The notes under the pieces are model-generated. The model saw only the letters and a list, made by a program, of their open reading frames with translations, did no database searches and was not told the DNA's origin. The position numbers and the translations under genes were made by a program. Shown piece by piece: positions 1-7,532 of a stretch of 32,837 nt of DNA (position 1 is its first letter; every line of letters starts with the position of its first letter). Location of the stretch: NCBI RefSeq assembly GCF_000445065.1, contig NZ_ATHO01000156.1:1-32837 (forward strand), in the 5' to 3' direction. Source of the stretch: Sphingobium quisquiliarum P25 (GTDB lineage Bacteria > Pseudomonadota > Alphaproteobacteria > Sphingomonadales > Sphingomonadaceae).

Positions 1-1075
1 GTTCGCCCGCCTGGTTCTGGAGCGAGGCCTGCGCGCGCGTCAGGTCGTCGCGCTGGATTTCCAGCTGGCGCGCCTGTTCTTCCAGCCGGGCGTTGCTTTC
101 CTCCAGCTCCGTCTGCTGCGCCTCCAGCCGGGTCGCGGCCTCCTGCAACTGGCGGCTCTGCGTTTCCAGCTCGTCATTATTGGCGCGCAGTTCCTCGCTC
201 TGCGTCTGCAATTCCTCGGCCTGCTGCTGCGTTTCCTCCAGCAATTCCCGCAACCGCGCGCGATATTTGCCCGACCGGATCGCCACGCCCAGCTGATGGC
301 CGATGCGCTCCATGAAATCCTGCGCCAGCGCCGCGCGCGCCTTTGGCATGCCAAGCTCGATCACCGCATTGACCTGCCCGTCCGCCTTGGCCGCGGCGAT
401 CAGCAGCGTGGCGGGCTTGCTCTGCCCCAGCCCCGATCCGTAATAAAGATAGCCGTCCGGCACCGCGTCCAGCAGGACGGGCCGCCCGTCGCGCGCCACT
501 TCGGACAGCAGGCCATCGGATTGCCCGAACCGCACCGGCAACTGCGCCTCGGCCGGGACGCCGTAGGTCGCGTGGCGGCGGAAGCCGTCGCCATTGCGAA
601 TGAAGATCGCGCCCGCCCGCGCGCCCAGATGATCCGCCAGGAACAGCAGCGCGCTGCGCGCCAGTTCATCCAGCGGCTGCTCCCCGCCGACCGCATCAGC
701 CAGTCCCACCTGCCCCGTCTGCACCCATTCTTCCCGCTGGATCGCATTGCGGTTGCGGATGAACAGGAAGCCGACAAAGGCCAATATCCATGTCACCGCG
801 CAACCCAGCGTACGGTTCAGCGCAGCGATGGAAGGGTCAATGCCCAGCGGCGCAAGGGTGAAGCCGACGATGGTCAGCAAGGTCGCCAGCGCGGCCACGA
901 CCAGCGGCGCCTGCGGCCGGGGCGCGAGATAGGCGATCACCGCAGGCAGCAGATAGGCCACCCACACCGCCGTCCCCAGCGGAAAGACCAGGTCCGCCAC
1001 GAACGGCAGGACCAGCAGCACGGCCAGCATCGTGTATATGAGGGAAGAACGGGCGCGATCGGTCATGGACAGCAT
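1..1075 (-). CDS. Membrane-anchored GAF/coiled-coil sensor protein, N-terminal part (probable hybrid histidine kinase)
   Basis: This gene is cut by the left edge, so only about 358 N-terminal residues are visible. Residues about 12-105 contain three or four hydrophobic membrane segments with short loops. Residues about 120-270 look like a GAF sensory domain (segments such as ALLFLADHLGARAGAIFIR). From about 275 onward there is a long, Gln/Glu/Leu-rich heptad-like coiled coil (QQAEELQTQSEELRANNDEL) continuing to the edge. In known proteins this coiled coil links a GAF domain to a histidine kinase core, often with receiver domains, so a hybrid sensor kinase is inferred; no kinase residues are visible. 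Start: a strong AAGGAGG lies at about 1099-1105. ATG 1075 is about 24 nt from it, while an in-frame TTG at 1087 is about 12 nt away, so the true start may be 1087. A stop codon at 1106-1108 closes the frame upstream. Confidence 0.8.
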   Translation of the reverse strand, partial: MLSMTDRARSSLIYTMLAVLLVLPFVADLVFPLGTAVWVAYLLPAVIAYLAPRPQAPLVVAALATLLTIVGFTLAPLGIDPSIAALNRTLGCAVTWILAFVGFLFIRNRNAIQREEWVQTGQVGLADAVGGEQPLDELARSALLFLADHLGARAGAIFIRNGDGFRRHATYGVPAEAQLPVRFGQSDGLLSEVARDGRPVLLDAVPDGYLYYGSGLGQSKPATLLIAAAKADGQVNAVIELGMPKARAALAQDFMERIGHQLGVAIRSGKYRARLRELLEETQQQAEELQTQSEELRANNDELETQSRQLQEAATRLEAQQTELEESNARLEEQARQLEIQRDDLTRAQASLQNQAGE

Positions 1076-1265
1076 GGCGGTACTCAAATGGGATAGCCGC
1101 CTCCTTTAGAGCGGCTGATCCCCAAGGTGCAAATCCTGCGTGGAAAATTTGCGGCCAGCCGGCTCGTGGCATGAGATCCATGCGCTCCCACGAAGGCGAC
1201 CGATGGAGACGAGCGGACGCCCGGAGCCCGGTGCGGACGGCGGGCTGAACGTCGCAGCCATAACG

Positions 1266-1309
1266 CACGCCACCTCCGGCGCGATCATCGCCGCGCCGGA
1301 GGTGGCGTG
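1266..1309. terminator. Perfect 18-bp stem hairpin downstream of the SWIB gene
   Basis: Arms 1266-1283 and 1292-1309 are perfectly complementary (CGCCACCTCCGGCGCG-type arm) around the 8-nt loop ATCATCGC. The hairpin begins 15 bp after the stop codon of the minus-strand SWIB gene, where a terminator is expected. Neither side has a clear T-tract, so it is probably an inefficient or factor-assisted terminator or an mRNA 3'-end stabiliser. Confidence 0.6.
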
Positions 1310-1323
1310 ATGGTTCGTGCGCG

Positions 1324-1656
1324 TCAGGCTTTCAGATGCTTGGCCAGATGCTTGTTCATTTCGAACATGCTCGCCTTCTTGCCGCCGAATATCTTCTCCA
1401 GCTTGCTGTCGGCCAGGATTTCGCGCTTGTCCTTGGGGTTTTGCAGGTCATTGGCCTTGATATAGTCCCAGACCTTCTTGACCACTTCACTGCGCGGAAT
1501 CTTCTTGTCGCCGACGATCTCGGCCAGTTCGGGCGAGGGCGTGACGGGCGCCGTGATCCCGCCCCGCGCGCCGCCTGCGGGCTTGCCGGTCTTCTTCACC
1601 TTGGAAACGGCTGCCTTCGTCTCCTGCTCGCCACGCTGCTCCCGGGTACGCGCCAT
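1324..1656 (-). CDS. SWIB/MDM2 domain protein
   Basis: A 110-residue basic protein. The N-terminal 40 residues are Lys/Arg/Gly/Ala-rich and probably disordered. Residues about 38-108 form a SWIB/MDM2 (BAF60b) domain: PELAEIVGDKKIPRSEVVKKVWDY, then NLQNPKDKREI and the closing LAKHL segment. Bacterial stand-alone SWIB proteins are small and of uncertain role; a DNA- or protein-binding function, possibly in chromosome topology, has been suggested for the family, but nothing here shows a partner. The start ATG at 1656 follows an AAAGAGGAA ribosome site about 6 nt away. The gene is monocistronic and divergent from the SDR gene at 1836, and a strong hairpin follows it. Confidence 0.88.
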   Translation of the reverse strand: MARTREQRGEQETKAAVSKVKKTGKPAGGARGGITAPVTPSPELAEIVGDKKIPRSEVVKKVWDYIKANDLQNPKDKREILADSKLEKIFGGKKASMFEMNKHLAKHLKA

Positions 1657-1835
1657 CGATCATTCCTCTTTCAGGCGAGACGAGGCCAAGGACCCGGCTC
1701 TCGCGAGTTGATGATCAGCCTAAGTCCCGACCGGCCAAAAAGTTGCCTTGAAAGAGGGCGATTCAATCATTGCTTCGATGATCGCGGCTCTTTTACTAGG
1801 GGGCTGCGGCAGAGTGAGCATTTACGGAGAGGGAT

Positions 1836-2504
1836 ATGGCGTTGAAAATTATCGTCGCTGGCGGCTTCGGCGTCCTGGGCCGGGCAGTCTGCGCCACACT
1901 GGCAGAGGAAGGCCATAGCATGGCCGTCATCGACATGGCCGCCGCACCGGAAGGGTTTGGCGGCATCGCGCTGGAGGGCATCAATCTGGCCGATGAAGCC
2001 GCCGTGATCTCCGCTTATGCAACGGCGGCGCAGGCGATGGGCGGCATCGACGCCGTGGTCAATGTGGCGGGCGGCTTCCTGTGGGAAACCGTGGCGGACG
2101 GATCGATCGACAACTGGGACAGGATGTACCGGATGAACGTGCGCACGGCGGCCATTTCATCCCGCGCGGCCTTGCAGCATCTTCCTTCCGGCGGCGCGAT
2201 CGTCAATGTGGGCGCGGCGGCCGCGGCCAATGTGCTGACGGGCATGGCGCCCTATGCCGCGTCGAAAGCCGGGGTGATGGCCCTGACCGAGGGGCTTGCC
2301 GACGAATTGCGGCCGCGCGGGATTCGCGTCAATGCGGTCCTCCCCACCATCCTCGACACGCCCGCCAACCGGAAGGACATGCCCGATGCCGATACCGGCA
2401 ACTGGGTAAGGCCGGAGGCGGCGGCGAAGGTGATCGCCTTCCTGCTCTCGCCGCAAAGCGCCTGCGTCACGGGCGTGGGCGTCAAATTGTCCCTGGCGGG
2501 CTGA
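1836..2504 (+). CDS. Short-chain dehydrogenase/reductase (SDR), atypical active site
   Basis: A 222-residue Rossmann-fold oxidoreductase. The nucleotide-binding loop is GGFGVLG (residues 9-15), followed by NVAGG (76-80) where classical SDRs have NNAG, and the catalytic pair is Tyr140/Lys144 in YAASK. The usual catalytic serine 13 residues before the tyrosine is replaced by Ala127 (in VNVGAAAA). The same substitution occurs in dihydropteridine-reductase-like SDRs, so this may reduce an unusual substrate or work without the serine. The protein is shorter than the classical 250 residues. The start ATG has GGAGAGG a few bases upstream. It stands alone between a divergent SWIB gene and a TonB receptor gene 314 bp downstream; the substrate is unknown. 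Confidence 0.85.
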   Translation: MALKIIVAGGFGVLGRAVCATLAEEGHSMAVIDMAAAPEGFGGIALEGINLADEAAVISAYATAAQAMGGIDAVVNVAGGFLWETVADGSIDNWDRMYRMNVRTAAISSRAALQHLPSGGAIVNVGAAAAANVLTGMAPYAASKAGVMALTEGLADELRPRGIRVNAVLPTILDTPANRKDMPDADTGNWVRPEAAAKVIAFLLSPQSACVTGVGVKLSLAG

Positions 2505-2818
2505 CGGCGCTGATTGGCCCTTCGCCTGTTGCAGAAATGCCGCAGGCGCAGGGCTAATTTTGGGGGCCGCGCCTGCATCGACGTTCGTTGCGGGCGTCTC
2601 AAGCGCCTTCTGAAAACCGGGCGGCAAACTCAGCAAAAAACGCACGAAAACGTGTTTTTCCGCTGGTCCTTTCCTGCCTGCGGTATCGACGTCCGGCGAT
2701 CAGAAGTTTGCCCAATGCGTTAGTGTGCACTTACTTTTTGCCTTCATGCGCCCGTCCTCGCCTTGACAAAGTAAACCGCCAAGTGCAGTTCCCCGCCCAA
2801 CATTCTGGGGAGGTTGCC
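2505..2818 (+). other. Intergenic leader before the TonB-dependent receptor gene
   Basis: This 314-bp stretch has no convincing gene. It contains a weak imperfect hairpin (arms CGCCTG 2523-2528 and CAGGCG 2543-2548, followed by TAATTTT) that could end the SDR transcript, and a short CACG/CGTG hairpin with five T's at about 2643-2659. A TTGACA at 2763-2768 resembles a -35 box but has no good -10 at the right distance. GGGGAGG at 2807-2813, 5 nt before GTG 2819, is the ribosome site that fixes the receptor start. Confidence 0.5.
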
Positions 2819-5266
2819 GTGAATCGGAACTTTATTTCTTTGCTTTCCAGCGGTGTAGCCATCACCGCGCTGATGTCCTTCGCTCCCGCCCATGCGCAGG
2901 ACGTTGCGGCGGATGCATCCGCCCAGGCCCCTGCGGCCGCAGCGGCGGAACCCGTCTTTGACGAGATCGTCGTCACCGCGACGCGTGACACGCGCAGCCT
3001 TCAGGACGTGCCGATGTCGGTCAATGCAGTGACCGGCGAGCAGATTCAGAAGCTCAACATCCTCGACACCAAGGATATCTCGCGCCTGGCGCCCGGTCTT
3101 GAGCTGACCAACACCACCGGCCGCAACAACACGACCACGCTGCGCGGTATCGGCTTCGACCCCGATCAGGGCACCGATCCGACGGTCCAGATCTACCTCA
3201 ACGAAGCGCCCGCGAACGCGCAGACCGTCTTCACGGCGATGTACGACATCGGCCAGATCGAAGTGCTGCGCGGTCCGCAGGGCCTCCTGCGCGGCCTGTC
3301 CTCGCCGGGCGGTTCGATCACCGTCACGACCCGCCGCCCGAAGTTCGACGAGGTGGAAGGCTTCGTCCAGGGCACCATTTCCGACCGCCACGCCTATAAC
3401 GTCCAGGGCGGCGTCACCCTGCCCTTCAACGACAAGGTTTCGCTGCGCGTCGCGGCGCTGGTCGACGGCAATCGCGGCAATCAGGTGCGCAACATCACCA
3501 ACGGCGATTTCTCGCGCGGCAACACACAGAGCGGTCGCATCACCCTGGGCCTGCGTCCGACGGAAGATTTTACCGCCTACCTCACCTATCAATATCTGCA
3601 ATCGGACGTGCGCCAGTACGGTCAGGTCTTCGGCCCGGCCAGCAGCTTCGGCGGCGTGCCGTCGGGTCCGGGCGATATCGGCGTCAGGGATCGCGTCGCG
3701 GTCGCGGACGGGCTGAACCGGTTCAAGAACGTCTCGCACATCGTCAACCTCAATTTCGACTGGGATCTGGGCTGGGCCAATCTGACGGGCGTCGCCGCCT
3801 ATCAGGCGTCCGACCTCGACCAGGTTCGCGACAGCGATCCGGGCAACGGCATTCCGGGCCTCGCGGTCGTTCAGACCACCCAGTCGCCTTTCCGTGTCCC
3901 CACCTTCGAACTGCGCCTGTCCTCCAATAATGACGGCATGTTCGGTTGGGGCCTGGGCGCCTTCTACCAGAAGACGACCGGCACCACCATTTCAACCCAG
4001 GACGCCCCGCAATTCTTCGCGCCCGCGCCGGCGGTTACCGGCGCCTACCTGCCGATCAATTCGGTCGCGACGATCCCCATCTATCAGGAAGTCATCTCCT
4101 TTAACGCGAATGGCCGCGTCCGTTCCGGCGGCTTCACGCTGGAAGGTGGCCTGCGCTACACGATGATCAAGAGCAAGCGGGTTGCGGACATCGTCACGAC
4201 CTCGCCCGGCCTGCCGGGTATCCCGGCGGGTCTGCCGGGCGGCCCCTTCACGATTTCCCAGAACGGCATCCCTGCCGGGCTGGACGAACAGAAGAACAAG
4301 CCGCTGACGGGCGGCGCGACGCTGACCTATGAATTCAGCCCCGCGCTCACCGGCTACGTCGCCTACGGCCATTCCTTCCGTGCGGGCAGCGTCGGCGTTG
4401 CGGTTCCGGTCGGCATATCGTCGGACCTGATCGCGACCCGCAATGAAAAGACCGACAATTTCGAGGTCGGGTTGAAGGGCTCTGCCTTCAACCGCCGCCT
4501 GAACTTCGCCGTGGCCGGATTCTACCAGACGTTCGACGGCTTCTTGGGACGCTTCCCAGGCGTCTTCTATAACTGCGCCAACGTCTCGCCCGGCGTCTGC
4601 GGCGTCGTCGGTGGCAACCCCCCGGCCACGCCCATCAACAATGGCACGGACACTCCGGCCGTCGATAGCGGTTTCGACTTCAACTATAATGGCGACGCCA
4701 CCGTGAAGGGCATCGAAGCCACGATCGACGCCCGCCCGACGGACTTCTGGGACCTGTCGGTCAACATGGCCTATGTGAAGGCCCGTTATAAGAATGGCGA
4801 ACGCCTGCCTTGCAACGACTTCAACGGCGACGGCCGCCCGGACACCACGGGCAACGCGGCCATCACCGGCAGCGGCAATGTCAGCTTCTGCGAACTGTCG
4901 CGGCTCAGCGACACGCCGAACTTCAGCCTGTCGGCCACGACGGAACTGCGCATCCCGGTCGAAGGCGCTGTCGAGCCCTTCGTTCGCGGCCTGATCAGCT
5001 ACCGTCCGGGCGTCTATTCCGAACGCCGCGACTTCGACTATCCCAGCCGCACCCTCATCGACCTGTTCGCGGGCGTGCGCGGCAATGACGGACAGTGGGA
5101 ACTGACCGGCTTCGTCAAGAATGTGCTGAACCAGCAGCGGATCACCGACTTCCTGCCCGCGCCGCAGATTTCGACGCAGCTCGCCGGTACGGTCCAGTCG
5201 GGTTACGCGACGATCAACACCACCTTGCCGCGCGAATTCGGCCTGATCGCCAGCTTCCGCTGGTAA
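2819..5266 (+). CDS. TonB-dependent outer-membrane receptor
   Basis: An 815-residue outer-membrane active transporter of the TonB-dependent family. The GTG start at 2819 is chosen because GGGGAGG lies 5 nt upstream and because the protein then opens with a clean signal peptide of about 27 residues (hydrophobic SGVAITALMSFAP, cleavage after AHA). A TonB box-like DEIVVTATRD follows an Ala-rich linker, then the plug domain with EVLRGPQG and a slightly unusual LLRGLSSPGGSITVTTRRP where most members have TLFGRNTIGGAINI. The rest is a 22-strand barrel type sequence ending in a terminal aromatic (SFRW), as expected for outer-membrane insertion. Members carry siderophores, sugars, vitamins or aromatic compounds; the ligand cannot be told from sequence or neighbours. 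A strong terminator follows at once, so it is transcribed alone. Confidence 0.92.
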   Translation: MNRNFISLLSSGVAITALMSFAPAHAQDVAADASAQAPAAAAAEPVFDEIVVTATRDTRSLQDVPMSVNAVTGEQIQKLNILDTKDISRLAPGLELTNTTGRNNTTTLRGIGFDPDQGTDPTVQIYLNEAPANAQTVFTAMYDIGQIEVLRGPQGLLRGLSSPGGSITVTTRRPKFDEVEGFVQGTISDRHAYNVQGGVTLPFNDKVSLRVAALVDGNRGNQVRNITNGDFSRGNTQSGRITLGLRPTEDFTAYLTYQYLQSDVRQYGQVFGPASSFGGVPSGPGDIGVRDRVAVADGLNRFKNVSHIVNLNFDWDLGWANLTGVAAYQASDLDQVRDSDPGNGIPGLAVVQTTQSPFRVPTFELRLSSNNDGMFGWGLGAFYQKTTGTTISTQDAPQFFAPAPAVTGAYLPINSVATIPIYQEVISFNANGRVRSGGFTLEGGLRYTMIKSKRVADIVTTSPGLPGIPAGLPGGPFTISQNGIPAGLDEQKNKPLTGGATLTYEFSPALTGYVAYGHSFRAGSVGVAVPVGISSDLIATRNEKTDNFEVGLKGSAFNRRLNFAVAGFYQTFDGFLGRFPGVFYNCANVSPGVCGVVGGNPPATPINNGTDTPAVDSGFDFNYNGDATVKGIEATIDARPTDFWDLSVNMAYVKARYKNGERLPCNDFNGDGRPDTTGNAAITGSGNVSFCELSRLSDTPNFSLSATTELRIPVEGAVEPFVRGLISYRPGVYSERRDFDYPSRTLIDLFAGVRGNDGQWELTGFVKNVLNQQRITDFLPAPQISTQLAGTVQSGYATINTTLPREFGLIASFRW

Positions 5267-5308
5267 CAGGCAGCGGGGCGGAGCGATCGCCCCCTTCGCG
5301 TCACGATC

Positions 5309-5342
5309 AGGAGCTTGCCGCAGCGCGGCAGGCTCCTTTTTT
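5309..5342 (+). terminator. Rho-independent terminator after the TonB receptor gene
   Basis: A 13-bp stem (AGGAGCTTGCCGC against GCGGCAGGCTCCT, with one G-U pair) closes on the 3-nt loop AGC and is followed by six T's at 5337-5342. It lies 43 bp past the receptor stop codon. Confidence 0.9.
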
Positions 5343-5644
5343 GTTGATGTCCGGTTCTTGAGGGGCCGCCATCCCCTTCGGCTGGCTCAACAAGCGATCA
5401 TTTCAGAACAGCATCAGCCCCCGGTAAAGCCACCAGGGGTCATACGCCTGCGCGGACTGTTGCTATTCTGTAACGGACGCCGCTCTGTTCATGGACCAGA
5501 CGGTTCTTCGGGGAAGAATCCTGCGCGGCGCATCCTCTATTCTACGCCACCTTGCGTGATTCCCCATATTTTGAGGCTATTAAGACTGTTTTGACCAATG
5601 ATCGCATAGAGGGGCGTCGCACAATATTTGCGTAGGAGAAGAAG
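5343..5644 (+). other. Intergenic region upstream of the GGDEF-EAL gene
   Basis: About 300 bp without a gene. It becomes A/T-richer toward 5560-5640, which fits a promoter, but no consensus -35/-10 pair stands out. A small imperfect CCCC/GGGG hairpin is present around 5418-5440. The ribosome site AGGAG just before GTG 5645 is clear. Confidence 0.4.
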
Positions 5645-7444
5645 GTGGGGCGGCCCTACGATCAGGACGAATGGCTTGAGGGCGAGCAGATCAGCCCGCT
5701 CGCCTTCGCGGGCGAGCGTAACGCCATCGTCCTGACGGACAGGTTTTCCTCCGGCACCATCCAGCAAGCTCTCCAGATCAGCGAGGAACGATATCGCTAC
5801 ACCGTCGCGCTGAGCCCGCTCATCCCCTGGATCGCCGATGCGGGGGGCGGCGTGATGGACATAGACGTGCGCGGCCTGGAAAGGACGGGCCTGTCCTACG
5901 AACAATGCATGGGGTGGAATTTCCTGTCGGCGATCCACGCCTCCGACCGCCCCCTTGTAAAGGCCGCGTGGGAAGAAGCCCGCCTGACGGGGCAGCCGCT
6001 CGATTATGAAATGCGGCTGCGTCAGCATGACGGCAGCTTCCGCTGGCAGCGCTGCCGCGCGGCGCCTCGCCGCCGGGCTGACGGCGGGATACTGTGCTGG
6101 TACGGCACGATCGAGGATATAGACGACCGGAAAATGGCGGATGAAGCCGTCCGCTGGTCAGCCGATCATGACGATCTCACCGGCCTTTGGAACAGGCGCG
6201 CGTTCATGGACGGGCTCCGCAAGGCGCTTGCGGGCGCGGAAGGCAGCGACGTCGAAATCGCCCTGCTGCTCATCGACCTTGACGGCTTCAAATCCCTTAA
6301 CGACCGCCACGGCCATGATGCAGGGGACGGTCTGCTGAAGGCGACGGCGCGGCGATTGGAGAAGTTCGGCGCTGGCGACGCCCTGGCAGGACGGCTGGGT
6401 GGCGACGAATTCGCGCTGTTCATATATACGGCCGACCGGCAACAGCTTGAGGCGACGGTCGGCGAACTTCGGGAGGTGCTGACCGCGCCCTGCTCCCTCA
6501 ACGGACAGGCGCATATTTGCCGCGCCAGCATCGGCGTCGCCCTGTATCCGGCGCACGGGAAGGATGCGGACGGCCTGTACAAATGCGCTGATCTGGCGCT
6601 GTACGAAGCGAAGGAGGCGGGCGGCGGCGTCCGCTATTTCAAGAGCGAGATGCGCGCCGACCAGCAGGTGCACATGTCGGAACTGTCGATCGCCCGCCAT
6701 GTTCTGGACCATGACCAGGTCCAGCCCTTCTACCAGCCCAAGGTCGATCTGCGCTCCGGCGCTGTCGTGGGGTTCGAAGCCCTGCTGCGCTGGAACGATC
6801 ATATCTATGGCGTCCACACGCCAGCCATGATCCCGGCCGCTTTCGAGGATGCGGAACTGGCGATCGCCCTCGACCAGCGCATTTTCGAAAGGGTTGCCGC
6901 CGACATCGCCAGCTGGCGCAAGGCGGGCCTGGCGTTTGGCCGGATCGCGATCAACATTGCGGCGGTGCAGTTCGGCCAGCCCGACTTCGCGGACCGCCTT
7001 CTGGATCAGGTGGCCTGCGCGGGCATAGAGCCTTCCTCGCTGGAACTGGAAATCACGGAATCAGTGTTTTTCGGACGCGCCGTCCGCAAGATACTGGGCA
7101 TATTCGAACGCTTGCGCGCGGCGGGCATGACGATCGCGCTCGACGATTTCGGAACCGGCTATGCGTCGTTGATCCATCTCAAGCAATTCCCGATCGACGT
7201 GCTCAAGATCGATTGTTCCTTCGTGCGCGCGCTGAAGGACAGCACCAACGCCGCGATCGTGCAGACGGTGACTGACCTGGGGAAACGGCTGGGCATCACC
7301 ACGGTGGCCGAGGGCGTCGAAACAGAAGCCCAGGCGGCCCAGTTGCGCCGCAAGGGATGCAATCTGGCCCAGGGTTATCTGTTCAGCCCCGCCATATCCG
7401 CGGATCAGGTGCCCGCCGTGCTTGCCAAACGGTATCCGGTGTGA
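5645..7444 (+). CDS. PAS-GGDEF-EAL cyclic-di-GMP turnover protein
   Basis: A 599-residue cytoplasmic signalling protein with no membrane segments. A PAS/PAC sensory domain spans residues about 45-168. A GGDEF diguanylate cyclase domain follows (DHDDLTGLWNRRAF from about 175, intact GGDEF at 252-256). An EAL phosphodiesterase domain spans about 355-595: EAL at 378-380 in FEALLRW, then the NIAAVQF, ELEITES, DDFGTGYASL, KID, AEGVET and QGY signatures of an active enzyme. The inhibitory RxxD site before GGDEF is not conserved (GAGD instead), so product inhibition of the cyclase is probably absent. It could make or degrade c-di-GMP; the intact EAL set suggests phosphodiesterase activity. GTG start with AGGAG upstream; the terminator upstream and a convergent gene downstream suggest a single-gene unit. 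Confidence 0.92.
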   Translation: MGRPYDQDEWLEGEQISPLAFAGERNAIVLTDRFSSGTIQQALQISEERYRYTVALSPLIPWIADAGGGVMDIDVRGLERTGLSYEQCMGWNFLSAIHASDRPLVKAAWEEARLTGQPLDYEMRLRQHDGSFRWQRCRAAPRRRADGGILCWYGTIEDIDDRKMADEAVRWSADHDDLTGLWNRRAFMDGLRKALAGAEGSDVEIALLLIDLDGFKSLNDRHGHDAGDGLLKATARRLEKFGAGDALAGRLGGDEFALFIYTADRQQLEATVGELREVLTAPCSLNGQAHICRASIGVALYPAHGKDADGLYKCADLALYEAKEAGGGVRYFKSEMRADQQVHMSELSIARHVLDHDQVQPFYQPKVDLRSGAVVGFEALLRWNDHIYGVHTPAMIPAAFEDAELAIALDQRIFERVAADIASWRKAGLAFGRIAINIAAVQFGQPDFADRLLDQVACAGIEPSSLELEITESVFFGRAVRKILGIFERLRAAGMTIALDDFGTGYASLIHLKQFPIDVLKIDCSFVRALKDSTNAAIVQTVTDLGKRLGITTVAEGVETEAQAAQLRRKGCNLAQGYLFSPAISADQVPAVLAKRYPV

Positions 7445-7532
7445 TCCTTCCAGCACGTTGACACAAATTCGGCAGGGTCAGCCGTCATTCGCCCATCGAG
7501 GCCGCCCTGCCTGACAGTTCCGCCAAATCCCG

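Noticed and set aside
2643..2659. CACG-AAAA-CGTG followed by five T's as a terminator
   Set aside because: The stem is only four or five base pairs and is far from the SDR stop codon; it is too weak to call.
2763..2768. TTGACA as a promoter -35 box for the TonB receptor
   Set aside because: No acceptable -10 element lies 16-18 bp downstream.
5395..5425. Hammerhead-like CTGATG...GAAA on the minus strand
   Set aside because: The conserved core CTGATGA is not complete, there is no matching stem II and no stems I or III could be drawn.
5418..5440. Possible riboswitch hairpin before the GGDEF-EAL gene
   Set aside because: Only a short imperfect CCCC/GGGG stem is visible and no conserved c-di-GMP or other riboswitch core is present.
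7445..7532. GGCAGGG/CCCTGCC inverted repeat between convergent genes as a terminator
   Set aside because: The arms are 7 bp with a long loop of almost 30 nt and no T-tract.
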